DNA from: Polytrichum commune
Lineage: Eukaryota > Streptophyta > Polytrichopsida > Polytrichales > Polytrichaceae
DNA length: 64,000 nucleotides
Direction of reading: 5' to 3'
Assembly (NCBI GenBank): GCA_950295325.1
Contig: OX485806.1
Coordinates: forward strand, 10,786,001 to 10,850,000
This document shows, one piece after another, positions 11,236-21,598 of this stretch (within the stretch, counting starts at the first letter, position 1; each line of letters begins with the position of its first letter). The position numbers were made by a program, and so were the translations under genes. The notes under the pieces are model-generated. The model had not been told where the DNA came from, did no database searches, and saw only the letters and a list, made by a program, of their open reading frames with translations.

Positions 11236-12413
11236 ACATTTTGAGTCAAAAAAAATTTTGAGGGTTTCGTGTGTATCGTGTTGAATACTTCTTGTGGCAT
11301 TGTGGAGGTTGTATAGAAAGATGTGACCTATTTCACGGGAGAAAGAGCAAAATATTGTAGCCTTGATAGAGAAGGGGAGGAGCAGTAGAGAGATTACAAA
11401 GAGTGTGGGTTTGGCACAATTAATCTACAGTTAATAGAGTGAGAAAGAGGCTTTCTACGAGTGTAGCATTGTCTAAAGGAGGTCGTCCTAAGGTCCTAAC
11501 AAAGTGGGAGAAGCGTTATGCTTCACGGTTAGTTATTGTTGGCGGTTTAGAAACTGCAATAGAGGCATCAAAAGTGCTTCGAAGAGAAATGGGTGTAAAG
11601 ATGTGCGACAATATCTTGAGGAATGCGTTGAGAGAACAAGGATTGTCTTCTTTTACGAAGGTTAAGAAGCCTGCTTTGAGTCGGAAGAACATCAAAGACA
11701 TATTTCGCTTTGCTCAAATGCACAAAGATTGGACTTGTTTTTGGGGTTGTTTGACTTGTAGAGGATTAGGGTCATTGCATAATATACAAGGGCACTTGAA
11801 TGCTAAAGGCTACATTGTAATTTTAGAGCAAGATTTGTGTAGTACATTGCTTGCATTTGGGTTTAATCTTGAAGCAATCGTTTTTCAACAAGATAACGTT
11901 GCCGTGCATACAAACCAAGATTGTTCGAGAATGGTTTGGGAAGCAACCATTTTGTGTTTTAGAATGGCCTGCACAATCCCCTAACTTAAATCCTATTGAG
12001 CACATATGGGCTTTACTGAAACAACGATTGAACTCATATTGTAGTCCTCCCAATGGTATTCTTCAATTATGGGTTTGAGTGCAAGAAGTTTGCGACTCTA
12101 TTAGTCTAGAGGAGTGTAGACAATTGTATGCTAGCATGCCTGATCAAATTGTAATTGTTTTAGTTGCAATATGGCAATGGACAATTTTTTTAAGTGTCTT
12201 CTACACTGTAGTGCAAACACCGAGTCTTTGTACATACTTTTCTTCGACATCTTCATCTACTTTGTTATAATTGAAATCATGATTTTATCATTACAATGGT
12301 GTAGAACTTTATACTCTACAATTTTTGTTTTAATAGCTTTTGATTTTTATCACTTTTGTTTCCGGCATCGTCATTTGGAGTTTCAAGCTCCTTGCTTTTT
12401 TGAGTCACTGTAG
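11236..12413 (+). mobile_element. Tc1-like DNA transposon relic, ends tentative
   Basis: Contains the broken Tc1-type transposase at 11327-12190. The right end, read inward on the minus strand from 12412, is TACAGTGACTCAAAAAAGCA, a plausible Tc1-type terminus beginning at TA. A degenerate counterpart, acattttgagtcaaaaaaaa, lies at 11236-11255. The inverted match is short and A-rich, so these ends are tentative. The 1.18-kb span is a little shorter than typical Tc1 elements, in line with the internal deletion seen in the transposase. Confidence 0.5.
11327..12190 (+). pseudogene. Tc1-like (DD34E) transposase, multiply disrupted
   Basis: A transposase of the Tc1 branch of Tc1/mariner. The N-terminal helix-turn-helix begins at PISREKEQNIVALIEKG (about 11327) and is broken by a frameshift near 11416-11430. 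It then continues in the frame of 11439 with RVRKRLSTS and KGGRPKVLTKWEKRY. The catalytic core has WGCLTCRGLG, then FQQDN carrying the second Asp, a one-base frameshift at about 11911-11914, then VLEWPAQSPNLNPIEHIW carrying the Glu. Allowing for the frameshift, 34 residues separate that Asp from the Glu, which fits DD34E. Between HKDW and CFWGC (about 11730-11745) the segment that should hold the first catalytic Asp is missing. A stop at 12076-12078 interrupts the tail. It is therefore inactive. Tc1-type DD34E transposases are common in animals and fungi; plant mariner-like elements are usually DD39D, so the lineage is notable. Confidence 0.85.
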
Positions 12414-13826
12414 GTTCTCCCAAATGTGTTCACTATTGAGTGTGGGGTAGTTAATAAAATTTGAATAAGTAATTCAATCTTTTTAAAACATATGCCCTTA
12501 TGATGTTTGTTTTTCGATCATCACATTATAGTTTTCTTAGAAAGGTGAGATGTCCCGTTGCCTTGCAGTCTGGCTGAAATTGTGCTCACTGCTTGAATCA
12601 ACCTGGCCGATTTTCACAGAAGCCCTGGCCTCACTTGTTGCTTTTAATAACATGGCCGAAATACACACAAAGCCTTGCCCTAAGAGCAAATAAAAAATTT
12701 CCTAAAGAGCTACTCCTAAACAACCATCCTACAGGATGGCACGAAGGTAGTGTGCCTAATTCGGTACCTTAAACGGACATTTATGGATAAATTTGAATCT
12801 AAGTATGAACACCAAAAAGACAGGTGTTGAAGGTGTGCTACTTGCTCAATACAATTTAAACATTCCCACCTACAAATTGAGGACCTATATGATTATGTCA
12901 TAACTTAGAGAATCTTCATATTGAAAATACGATACCACTGTAAGTACGATAGCACTATGAGCACCAGAAATTGTGGAAGGTATATGAGCACGATTGCTCA
13001 ACACGTATTCATAGAAATTTTGCAGTAGAAATTTTAGTAGCAAAAAGATTCCCTCGCAACATAACTCCTCAGGATACTTGGAAAAATTCTTTGTAAATAC
13101 ATTTGTCTAATTACTACGAGACACCCAGAGAAACTTGCAGAAAAAACTCTGCGTAGGAAAAACTGACCGCATCGCAGTTAAGAATGGGCACTCAGAGAAA
13201 CGTTATACATCCTATAGAGAAGGTGTGCTCGAAATATGCTATCTATCCAGTAACTAATGTTTCCGTATTAGGTAGACGAGTTCTAACATCGTAATGACGA
13301 AAATTTGAAGCAGACATTAGATGTTTCCATCGAGAGTAAAACCACACCAAACTCAAATCAACTCAGCAGCGTGTAAACCTTTGATTGATGTACCTCAAGA
13401 ATAAAAAGTACATGTTCAAAAACCAAGTGCACCTAGCCGTTTCAAGAAATTGCCAGACTTCATGAAGTTATGACGAACACACACATCACTATTGCCAAGT
13501 AGAAAGACAACCATGGCAGGGCTGGATCTTTCCAATCTAGCCCTTTCTCTGCAGTATAATAAGGTAATATGATTTAACACTACAGCACTACAGCTGATAG
13601 CTCTACCTAAAAGATGCCTATCAAATTCCATTTTCTGCAAGGGTCCCCTTGGAACCATGGTATCATGAGTGCAGTGGGGCCCAAATGCCTGTCATAATTT
13701 TCTTTTCTAGGCCGCTTAAAAAAATTCTTTCCTGTGAGGTGGTGGGCATCCCAGCTCAAGGTCCGCTTTAACAGCTGCCAGCTATCTAAATCACCTGACA
13801 TGATGCAGGAGGTTATGCAAAACGAA
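12414..13826. other. Intergenic DNA and 3' flank of the RNA-binding protein gene
   Basis: No independent gene was found. The part next to 13827 should include the 3' UTR of the minus-strand RNA-binding protein gene; minus-strand open stretches at 13416-13658 and 13607-14107 fall in this UTR or in the wrong frame of its last exon. No confident poly(A) signal was identified. Confidence 0.5.
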
Positions 13827-15680
13827 TTACATTCTTCCAAAGCTCTGGCCATCTCCATCGTCACGGCGACCAAAACCGCCGCCGCCACCACCGCCTCCTC
13901 GGTTGTATGACACGCCTCCTCCTCCTCCGCCTCGGAACCCTCTATCACCACCAACTCCTGTGCCTGGAGTTCTTTCCGTGGCATAATCGACTCGGATAAG
14001 ACGTCCTGCCAACTCCTGCACTCCACAACACCTTCGTTAGAGAGCATGATAGCAAAACATCCTCCTGACAGATCCTTGTTAAGGATATGACTTAATTGAA
14101 TCTTCATTACATAGAACCTTCGTCCACCCTAATATCGTGTCCCTATAAAAACTTTTCCTTTCTGCTCACAACAGATCCTACAATTGTAGTAAACATACAA
14201 TAAGATGGATTGCTCAGAAGAAAGAACGTTGTTGACATCTCAAAAGTCGTTAACAACATACCCGTCCGTCCATTTCTTGCAAAGCAACTTCAGCCTCTCC
14301 CTCGGAGGTGAAGCTCACAAATCCAAAGCCCCTTGATCGTCCTGTGTCTCTGTCAATAATGATTTTGACTGCAAGATAATAACAAGAGACTGTAATCAGC
14401 ACTATGTACAAGTTTCAGTAATACATAAAAATGAAGTGTTTAAAGCTAAGAGTATTCCAAATCGGTGAGTGGTTTAAAGAGTCCAGACTTTCACCCATTT
14501 GGGACATTCTATGAAACCAAAGTTTACTCCAGTGAAGGGGATTCAAGCAGAATACGCATGAATCCCCTGGGAAGTAAAACCTACAAACACCCATTCGACG
14601 ACTACTGACAAACGAACCTGAGAAAAGTTAATGAACACCTTAACAGGAGGTATGACAGAGAGGATCCACACCTTCTGTGACATTGCCGAATGAGGAGAAC
14701 GCGTCCCTCAAAGTGTTCTCATCAGTACCCCAAGCAAGACCTGCATGATCACATTTAGTATTATATTAGAGCCGAATACACATGCAGTTGTTCATCATTA
14801 TCGAAGACTGTAAATAGTCCAAGCGTGAATTCAACAGAAAATTAATCATATCTGGCACCATCACCTCACCGACACTCTCGAGAACTTCTAGTACTTCTAG
14901 TACTTCTAGTTAAAAGCTCAACCAAATGTTATTCCACCTACACCATAAGACCTTCCGATTCCTTTCGTAGACCGCTAAAACTTACACTACGAAATTCTCC
15001 TATTCGCAGATCTAGTCAAGCCAGTGAACATATGTAGTGCACAAGTCCCATAAGGCAATGCAACATAAATACCAACTGAGGATAACCCCTAATCCCCATT
15101 TAGCATTTCACTCGGGTTGGCATGAAAAGACCCACTGGTACAAAAACTCCAAAAATAAGTACTATATAAACATGAAGATGTCACGACATTCAATTCACCC
15201 AAAACATAAGAATTTCCTCAAAAAATATAGTTCGACAATGACGACAGTGGACAGAAGAACCAATAACTGTCGCTCTGAACTCTAAAACCCCACCTACTAC
15301 CCAAACTTTAGAGATCTTCGTAATTGCATTTGGAACATAAAATGCTCCTCATCGCCGGACACACAAAAAAATGCATCAAATACTGATCGTAACCTAGAGC
15401 CTAAACCTCCATGCGTCAAACCCTAGCCATACAATAGGGTTTTAGGCCAAAACCCTAGAGATATTAAAAAAACTACAAAAACCATAGCTTAACATCGAGA
15501 CGCAAGATCGACAACAAAGAACTGATCACACACACCTCCAATGAAGAGCTTGGAGCTGGCCATGCCGCGCTGCAAGACGAGCAGAGCGGGCACCGCTGCA
15601 GCAGCTCCTCCAGTCTTCATCAACATGGACTTCGCCACATTTTGACGCAACAAGCCTCCGAGCTTTCCAAAATACGCCAT
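13827..15680 (-). CDS. Mitochondrial glycine-rich RNA-binding protein (RRM), GRP2-like
   Basis: Predicted CDS is complement(join(13827..14015,14262..14368,14672..14740,15536..15680)), 510 nt, 169 aa; all introns are GT-AG and phases close. The start [14 protein letters not shown] matches the N-terminus of plant mitochondrial GRP2/GR-RBP2 proteins and looks like a presequence; an upstream in-frame ATG (15722) lacks that match. One RRM follows at about residues 43-120, with RNP2 KLFIGG (split across intron 1) and RNP1 RGFGFVSF. The C-terminal tail (about 125-169) is rich in Gly, Arg and Tyr runs. In the family such proteins bind RNA or single-stranded DNA, act as RNA chaperones, and some take part in organellar RNA editing and cold response. 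That role is inferred from family, not seen. Intron 1 carries a telo-box cluster at 15418-15458. Confidence 0.93.
14884..14912. repeat. 9-bp minisatellite in intron 1
   Basis: Three consecutive copies of acttctagt within intron 1 of the RNA-binding protein gene. Confidence 0.8.
15418..15458 (-). promoter_or_regulatory. Telo-box cluster in intron 1
   Basis: Three telomere-repeat-like motifs lie within 41 bp: aaaccctag at 15418-15426, tagggtttta at 15435-15444 and aaaaccctag at 15449-15458. In plants AAACCCTA (telo-box) motifs cluster near the 5' ends of ribosomal, translation and RNA-binding protein genes and bind TRB/Puralpha-type proteins. Their place here, about 80-120 bp downstream of the first splice donor, fits an intronic control element. 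Function is inferred. Confidence 0.5.
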
Positions 15681-16203
15681 TGCAACACCGTTTCGATTCT
15701 TCCACCTCCTGCTAAGAAACAATCACAGGAGCCTCGGAGGAGGAGATGGAAGATAGAGCTAGGAGAAACGGTTGCAAGAGGGAAATGGCTGCGGTTTGTC
15801 TCAGGGTTTAGGTCCAAGAGCAGGGGCATCAGACCTAACGCGGGGAGGTCATGTCCGGGATGATTGTGGCCGTTGGATCTAGATCGACGGTGAGGAGCTC
15901 TTAGGGTCTGAGCGTCTCCTCACTTGCAATTTGTGACGATGCACACCTTTGGATGTAGAGATCCGACGGCTGGGGTGGTGACCGCCGCCCTTTTCATCCT
16001 CAGGGGCCACTTTCATAGGCAACCAAAGGACGTGGCAGATATTTCGATGTAATCGCCCACTTGAAGGTGCCAAATTACCGTTCCATTTTTGTGTGGTATT
16101 TAATGTGGTCTTCACTAATTGTGGTATCGGTATAGGCCACACTAATTGCAACTTGGGGGTTATAGTGTGCATGCCACACACATAACATTCTTCAACAACA
16201 CTT
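15681..16203. other. 5' flank of the RNA-binding protein gene
   Basis: Should contain the minus-strand promoter and 5' UTR. I see no convincing TATA box. The stretch 15720-15870 is relatively GC-rich, and a MITE begins at 16204, about 520 bp upstream of the start codon. Confidence 0.4.
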
Positions 16204-16740
16204 AGGGCCGTTTTACACCTAGAGGCCGGGCCAATTCGTTGTGTAAGAGGCTTGATATCCTCACTTGTGATTGGCCAAAAGGCTGAAAACAACCCCAACC
16301 CCTTTACACCAAGAGGCCGGGCCGATTTGGTGGTATGAATTTTTTAATCAAAAAATGCATGGTATGACACATCCCGTGCTCATTGAATTAGGTGCACCCA
16401 AAATGGAAGGCCAATTCTTGGCCTCGGGGCCAATGTCAAATTTCAATTAAAAAAACATTTTTTAATCAAATATGATTTTTTTAGCGAGCCATATCCATTG
16501 AATTATGTGAAAATATGAACGGCTTTATGCTAGATTATGCTAGATCCGTTCGATTATGCTAGATTTATTGAAACGGCCTAGCTTCTTGGCCCTAAGGCCT
16601 TTACATATGGGAAAATTGGCCCCCATTCTAATATTATTATAATGTGTAGTTGAGGCCGGCCTCCGATCCAAAGGGGGCTGAAATTTCATGCAATCGGCCT
16701 CAAGGGGAATTGGCATGGCCTCTAGGTGTAAAGCGCCCCT
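16204..16740. mobile_element. MITE, family 2 (AGGG...TTTACAC ends)
   Basis: Left end is agggccgttttacacctaga; the reverse complement of the right end is aggggcgctttacacctaga, and the match continues through GGCC. The body of about 537 bp is non-coding and has several GGCC-rich words. A second left-end-like copy (cctttacaccaagaggccgg) begins near 16299, so the element may be nested or internally duplicated. Similar end sequences occur at 17901-18176, 26931-27431, 29968-30356 and 35923. No clear target duplication. Confidence 0.6.
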
Positions 16741-17900
16741 TAATTGTTCATAACATTGCTCAGCTCAAGACATGTGTTCACTTGCTCCAACCTACAATAT
16801 AGTTAGGCACATATTCCGGCATCCGTGTTGCTTATCCACGAATCTAAGGTTGCAATTTATCGAGTCCATGGAATGTGGCAAAGGCCATGAGCAATGCTAT
16901 GTTCACTTACAAATTACGGTCCACACTATTTACATCCGGTTTTAATCCAATGAACCTATGCATCTTGAAGGATTCATTCTTGAACGTCATTTTGTTATTC
17001 TTTGGGTCTAACAACCAATGTACCGTATGTGACTCGAAGATTGTTGTGCAAGTGCTTTGCAATTCCTTGATGGTTGACCAACCAATCTTTGAATGACATG
17101 CTTAAATTTATTTTAATTAGTGTGAATCACTAAATACAAGCATACGCATGTCGTCCAATGTTTGGGTTGAAGGAGGTACAAAAGCTCATGTTTGGTACCC
17201 ACAAACCCTAGACCTCAAAACCATCATACGAAGCATGTATTCCAATGTGGATGGTGAAAGTAGAGTTGCACATGGGTGTGCATCAAATTGAGATAACTAT
17301 GAGTTGTTGTGGTTGGGTTCAAGCCTACAACAAAGTCTAAATTTCAATATAATTTTTGTAGTTATTGGTACAAAACATAATTAACAATATGAATTTAATC
17401 CCAATTTCCCAATTTATGGGGAGCACTAATGTTGCGTACTGTGAATTTTTCGGTAACAATTTGTACATTGTCAAAGTTCTTTGAATTGCGGCCTCTTTCG
17501 TTTGGAGACACTATCATGTAGTTGCTTAAGGTAGCAGCATCTTAAACCAAGAAGTTAAGGTATTTGGCATACACGTGGTAGCTTCATGAACCAAAAAAAG
17601 ATATTCCCGTTTAGAAAAACAAAGAACATATGTACTGCAAGTCCCCACCACCCCCTCTCCCCCAATATTGAAATGAATACAAACTTTTTGAGGTGAAAAT
17701 TGTGTTGTCACCCAAAACCATTAGGGGGGGGGGGGGAGGGATGTTCACATGATGATAATTCTCAATATTAATATGTACTTATTATGCAAGATTTCAAGGT
17801 GTTGGTTTTGGGTGGGTAGTTGATTTAAGCTTAGCAATGTTTTAGAAGCTTCGTTGTGCTTAGTCAAGCATAGATCTAAACTTTGTAGTTGTGTGCTATG
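16741..17900. other. Intergenic DNA
   Basis: No gene seen. Contains a long G homopolymer at about 17727-17741. Short open stretches have no motifs. Confidence 0.5.
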
Positions 17901-18176
17901 TAAGGGTCGGTTTACATGGGGACCCAAGCTCCAACATGGAGGCAAAGTCCCAACTTTTGAGCCTCAAACCATTAAATTATGCTTAATTATCGTTAAAGCC
18001 GGATCTTGACTTTATGCAAAATAGTCATGGGCTTGTGTTGAGAGTTGGGTCTAGCTTTTTGCTCGACCCAACCCTCAACATAAGTCCCAAGCCTCACCTC
18101 CAAATAATATTGCCATGTAGGCATCCATGTCATACATGAGACTTAGGACTTGGAACCCCATGTGAACCTGCCCTTA
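17901..18176. mobile_element. Small MITE, family 2-like ends
   Basis: Left end taagggtcggtttacatggg and the reverse complement of the right end taagggcaggttcacatggg form a 20-bp inverted repeat with three mismatches around a 276-bp non-coding body. The TAAGGG...TTYACA pattern links it to the 16204-16740 element. Confidence 0.6.
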
Positions 18177-20245
18177 GTATCAATAATGCATTCTCCCTCT
18201 ATATTGAAAGGCCTAAATCACTTTAAAATCGAATTAACAAAGTCTCAACCCAACTTTTTTGATATTTGAGTTTCCCCTCTTTGTCTTGGTATACCATGTA
18301 GTCTTCCTCTTTTCTTTTTTCTTCAAAAACTATGAACTAATTGGCACATCAAGTGACCATGCATGCTATTTTGAGCAGAGAGACTCAAAGCTTCATTGTA
18401 TAAAGGTCACCCTATAACATTATGAAATTTGCCTTATATGTGTTGTGCATGCCATGAGCATTTATGGTTTAATGTCAACATAGTTCCTCCAAGATCCTCT
18501 TGGCCCAATTCTTAAGTGTCAAGGCTCCCTCTACCAACCACAACATGACATGTCCATGTGTTCATTTTTTTTCATATACCCCAACTTATGTAAAGAGACT
18601 ACCGGTTTTAGGTCTAGAAATAATATGACAAAATGGTTTTTTCAATCTTTAGAAGGAATTCAAGGGGTTCCGAATAAGAGATTGTGTAGAAATGTGCAAA
18701 TAACAATCTAATTGTCTTGGATTTTTGAGGATTTTAAAATGATAGGTTAAAACCCAAGGCCTCAACCAAGATCCCATGGGAGATTCGAGATCAAGCTGCC
18801 CAAGGTTTGAAAATTGCTTATGATGGGTGATTTCCTTTCTAGTGAACACTACTATTATGATCCACCCATTCCAAATTCAAACCAAGCTCCCAATATCCCA
18901 TAACACTATTCTCGATTAACTTGCCATGAGCTGGCCCTACATAGCATGGCAAGTCCCCCAAGTAATATTATGTCAATGAGTGTTATGGTCAACCAACCAT
19001 GGGTACCTAAAGACTTGCCCTTTGGAGAAAAGAAGTGCATATTGACTTGTCCGTATCCATTTTAAGGTGTTAGAAAATCATATAAGAACTTTCTAGCTCG
19101 TGTTTATTTTCATAAAACCCATTTTTAGATTACATAGATAATCATACCAACTTGAAGATGAAGCAACGTTAGTCACATCGGTGACAATATTCAGGTTCTC
19201 TTTCTCCTCCTCTGTGGGCATTTAAGCAACAAGGTGAATATCTGATAGTGGACAAAACGTAAAGTTTGAGCAAATTAGGTTATTTATTTGCATACAAATG
19301 TTAATAGAGAACATTCCATAGTCCAATGTATGGATCTCACATACAAGATAATAGGGAATGGTATTGGCCGGCCACCATTCACTTATCAACTACCTAATCC
19401 CATGGCGGTGGTACGTACTCGCCATCATAGGGACCAATGATATGTACGACTTGTGTGAACATGTTTATTTTAAGCGGCCCCATGAAACCAAATACACATT
19501 TATCTTCTTGGAATGTGAGTCATACAAAACTTGTGTAAATGAAACATTCCAAAGAGACCAAGTATGTCATTTCTCGAGACACCAAAATACACGCGAGTTG
19601 TGTGGACACATTCACATAGTGCACAACTGCACTAAGGTATATCCAATGCAAACATACAATGCAATACACCCACCTTGTTTTTAGTGACCCCTTAACTTAG
19701 TATCAATGATGTGTTTTTATATTATCGTCAAAGGGATATTGAAAGACTTAAATCACTTTGAAAATGGATCAACAAGTCCCAACACGACTTTCTTGATATT
19801 TTGACTTCTCCTCTTTGTGTTATGGCTTTGTGAACATAATCAATATAGCTTATAACACTCTATTTTGTTTTATGGTCTTTGATTTACGAGTATCTTTTTG
19901 CTTCCCCTGTAGAGTACCAAAAATTAAAAAGTCACCAGGGTTGATACAATTTTGGCTGCTCAGTGCTGATAACTACAAAGGTGGGTCAAAGTGGGATGAC
20001 ACCAAATCTCTTATGCACTAACGCCAAATAATAATATACTCGCCAAAAGAAAAGAACTGAAGAATCATCGACCCAGTACACCAAAAAATGAATAGAGTCC
20101 ACGAAGTGAACGATAAAATATTTGCATATTGCGGTTATTGGCGGTCAACTAATCGTCTGAAGGTCCTTGGTCAACCCTGCAACATTCACAAGCACTAGCA
20201 GTTATAGTCCAACAACTCAAAAGTCAATGTTTTTTTCTCCACTTA
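18177..20245. other. Intergenic DNA with a dispersed repeat pair
   Basis: The stretch at about 18176-18300 recurs, diverged, at about 19690-19830: both contain tagtatcaat, then attgaaag.c.taaatcact, then cttttttgatatt-like text and ctcctctttgt. The open stretch 19358-19684 (108 codons) has no domain I recognise and no splice context, and I do not call it a gene. Confidence 0.45.
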
Positions 20246-20619
20246 AGGTATTCGGGTGTTATTCGGTTACATTTCTTAATAGGATACCTATCTTTGACTA
20301 GTGTGTGGTTAGGAGGAGATCATAAAACAAACAACAAAGAAGCCACATGTTTGTAAGAGATCAGACTACGTCTATAAATTTTAACTACTCCGCATTCAAC
20401 AATGAACTCAATTGAGAGGACTTATGTAGTCAGTCAAGAATTGACAAACATGCACTTTCAATAACCATAACTACATAAGGGGAGATATGATTTTCAATCC
20501 GATTTTTGCTGATGCTTCATTTGTAGATTTGCTAATGCAACACAAGTTTCCTTGTGTAAATCTAATCAGTAGAGTTTGGAGGACATGAAAAAATAAAACC
20601 GAATAACACCCACATACCT
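20246..20619. mobile_element. MITE, family 3
   Basis: Left end aggtattcgggtgttattcg and the reverse complement of the right end aggtatgtgggtgttattcg match over about 29 bp with few mismatches. The 374-bp body is non-coding. Its right half is repeated in reverse at 10785-10905, so this is a family rather than a chance hairpin. Confidence 0.6.
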
Positions 20620-21598
20620 GATAGCGTGTGCACTTGTGTTTCAAGTGATTGGGTATTGATGATTTTGTTATTTAAGATTCAAAATAAGTGGGTCTTAAGT
20701 GGTTTATACTCCACGTTGGTCTATTTGAGAGAGTGCATATATTACATTATCATGTCACTGTGGTCAAGGAAGCAAATACCAACTCATAACACTTCTAATA
20801 GGATATAACACTTCCCCATGCCGGCGTGGTGCTCACCACCTTAGTCCACCCAACTATGGTGGGGGGTCCTTGGACCTTATTGTATGGGTACCTCAAAGCC
20901 CTTTGGGGGGATACCATGTCCGGTATCTTCAAGGCACTAGTGGCTAGCTAGGAACTTGTATAGTGTGTCACTATAGTGTCCATCCTCGAAAGGGGAGAGT
21001 AGTATTTGTCCCAATGTCCCCTTGTCCAGTGGGCATCGGGTCATTGGCATTACGAACGGACACTTTATTCACGCCGGCCCCTTGCTTGAAAGGGGTTGGA
21101 GTTTCTATCTATCTATCTAAGTGCATAGGTCATGTTTTGGGCTAGTGGAGCACAAACTAAGTGCATGCAATCAGAGACTTTGGGTATATTCAAAGCGGGA
21201 TTCTAGAATTCTAAGTGCATGCCATATCAAAGGGTTATGGATAATATTGTCACCACCATTAAAACTTCAAAATCCTCTAAATATTAAGGAAAATGTTACA
21301 GGTCTAGTAAGTTAAGTCAAACTTCACAGTAAAAGTATAGGCACTTGGTAAACAATCACACACAAGTTACATCAACCATGAAGAGAAATTCATTAGAATG
21401 TGGACAATCATGTGTGGGCAGTTGCCTCTAGCACAAACTCATCATACTAAAAACTTTTTATACAAAATGGTCCTATTCATGCAGCACAACAAAGGTAACA
21501 ATGGTTGGCAATTGTTATTGACTCCAAACATTGCATTCCTTATCTTACCCATGCAATTGAGGTGAAGGAAGACATCGGACCGCATCAGCTTGATGATA
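20620..21598. other. Intergenic DNA and 3' flank of the fibrillin gene
   Basis: A diverged repeat at about 20960-21110 (words ctcgaaaggggg, cgaacggacact, ttcattcacg) recurs at about 28915-29045. The part adjoining 21599 should be the 3' UTR of the fibrillin gene. Confidence 0.45.

Noticed and set aside
13607-14107. 166-codon minus-strand frame overlapping the RNA-binding protein gene
   Set aside because: It is the wrong frame of the Gly-rich last exon plus intron and 3' UTR; the correct frame joins to the RRM exons.
19358-19684. 108-codon frame as a gene
   Set aside because: No recognisable family, no exon partners and placed between copies of a dispersed repeat.
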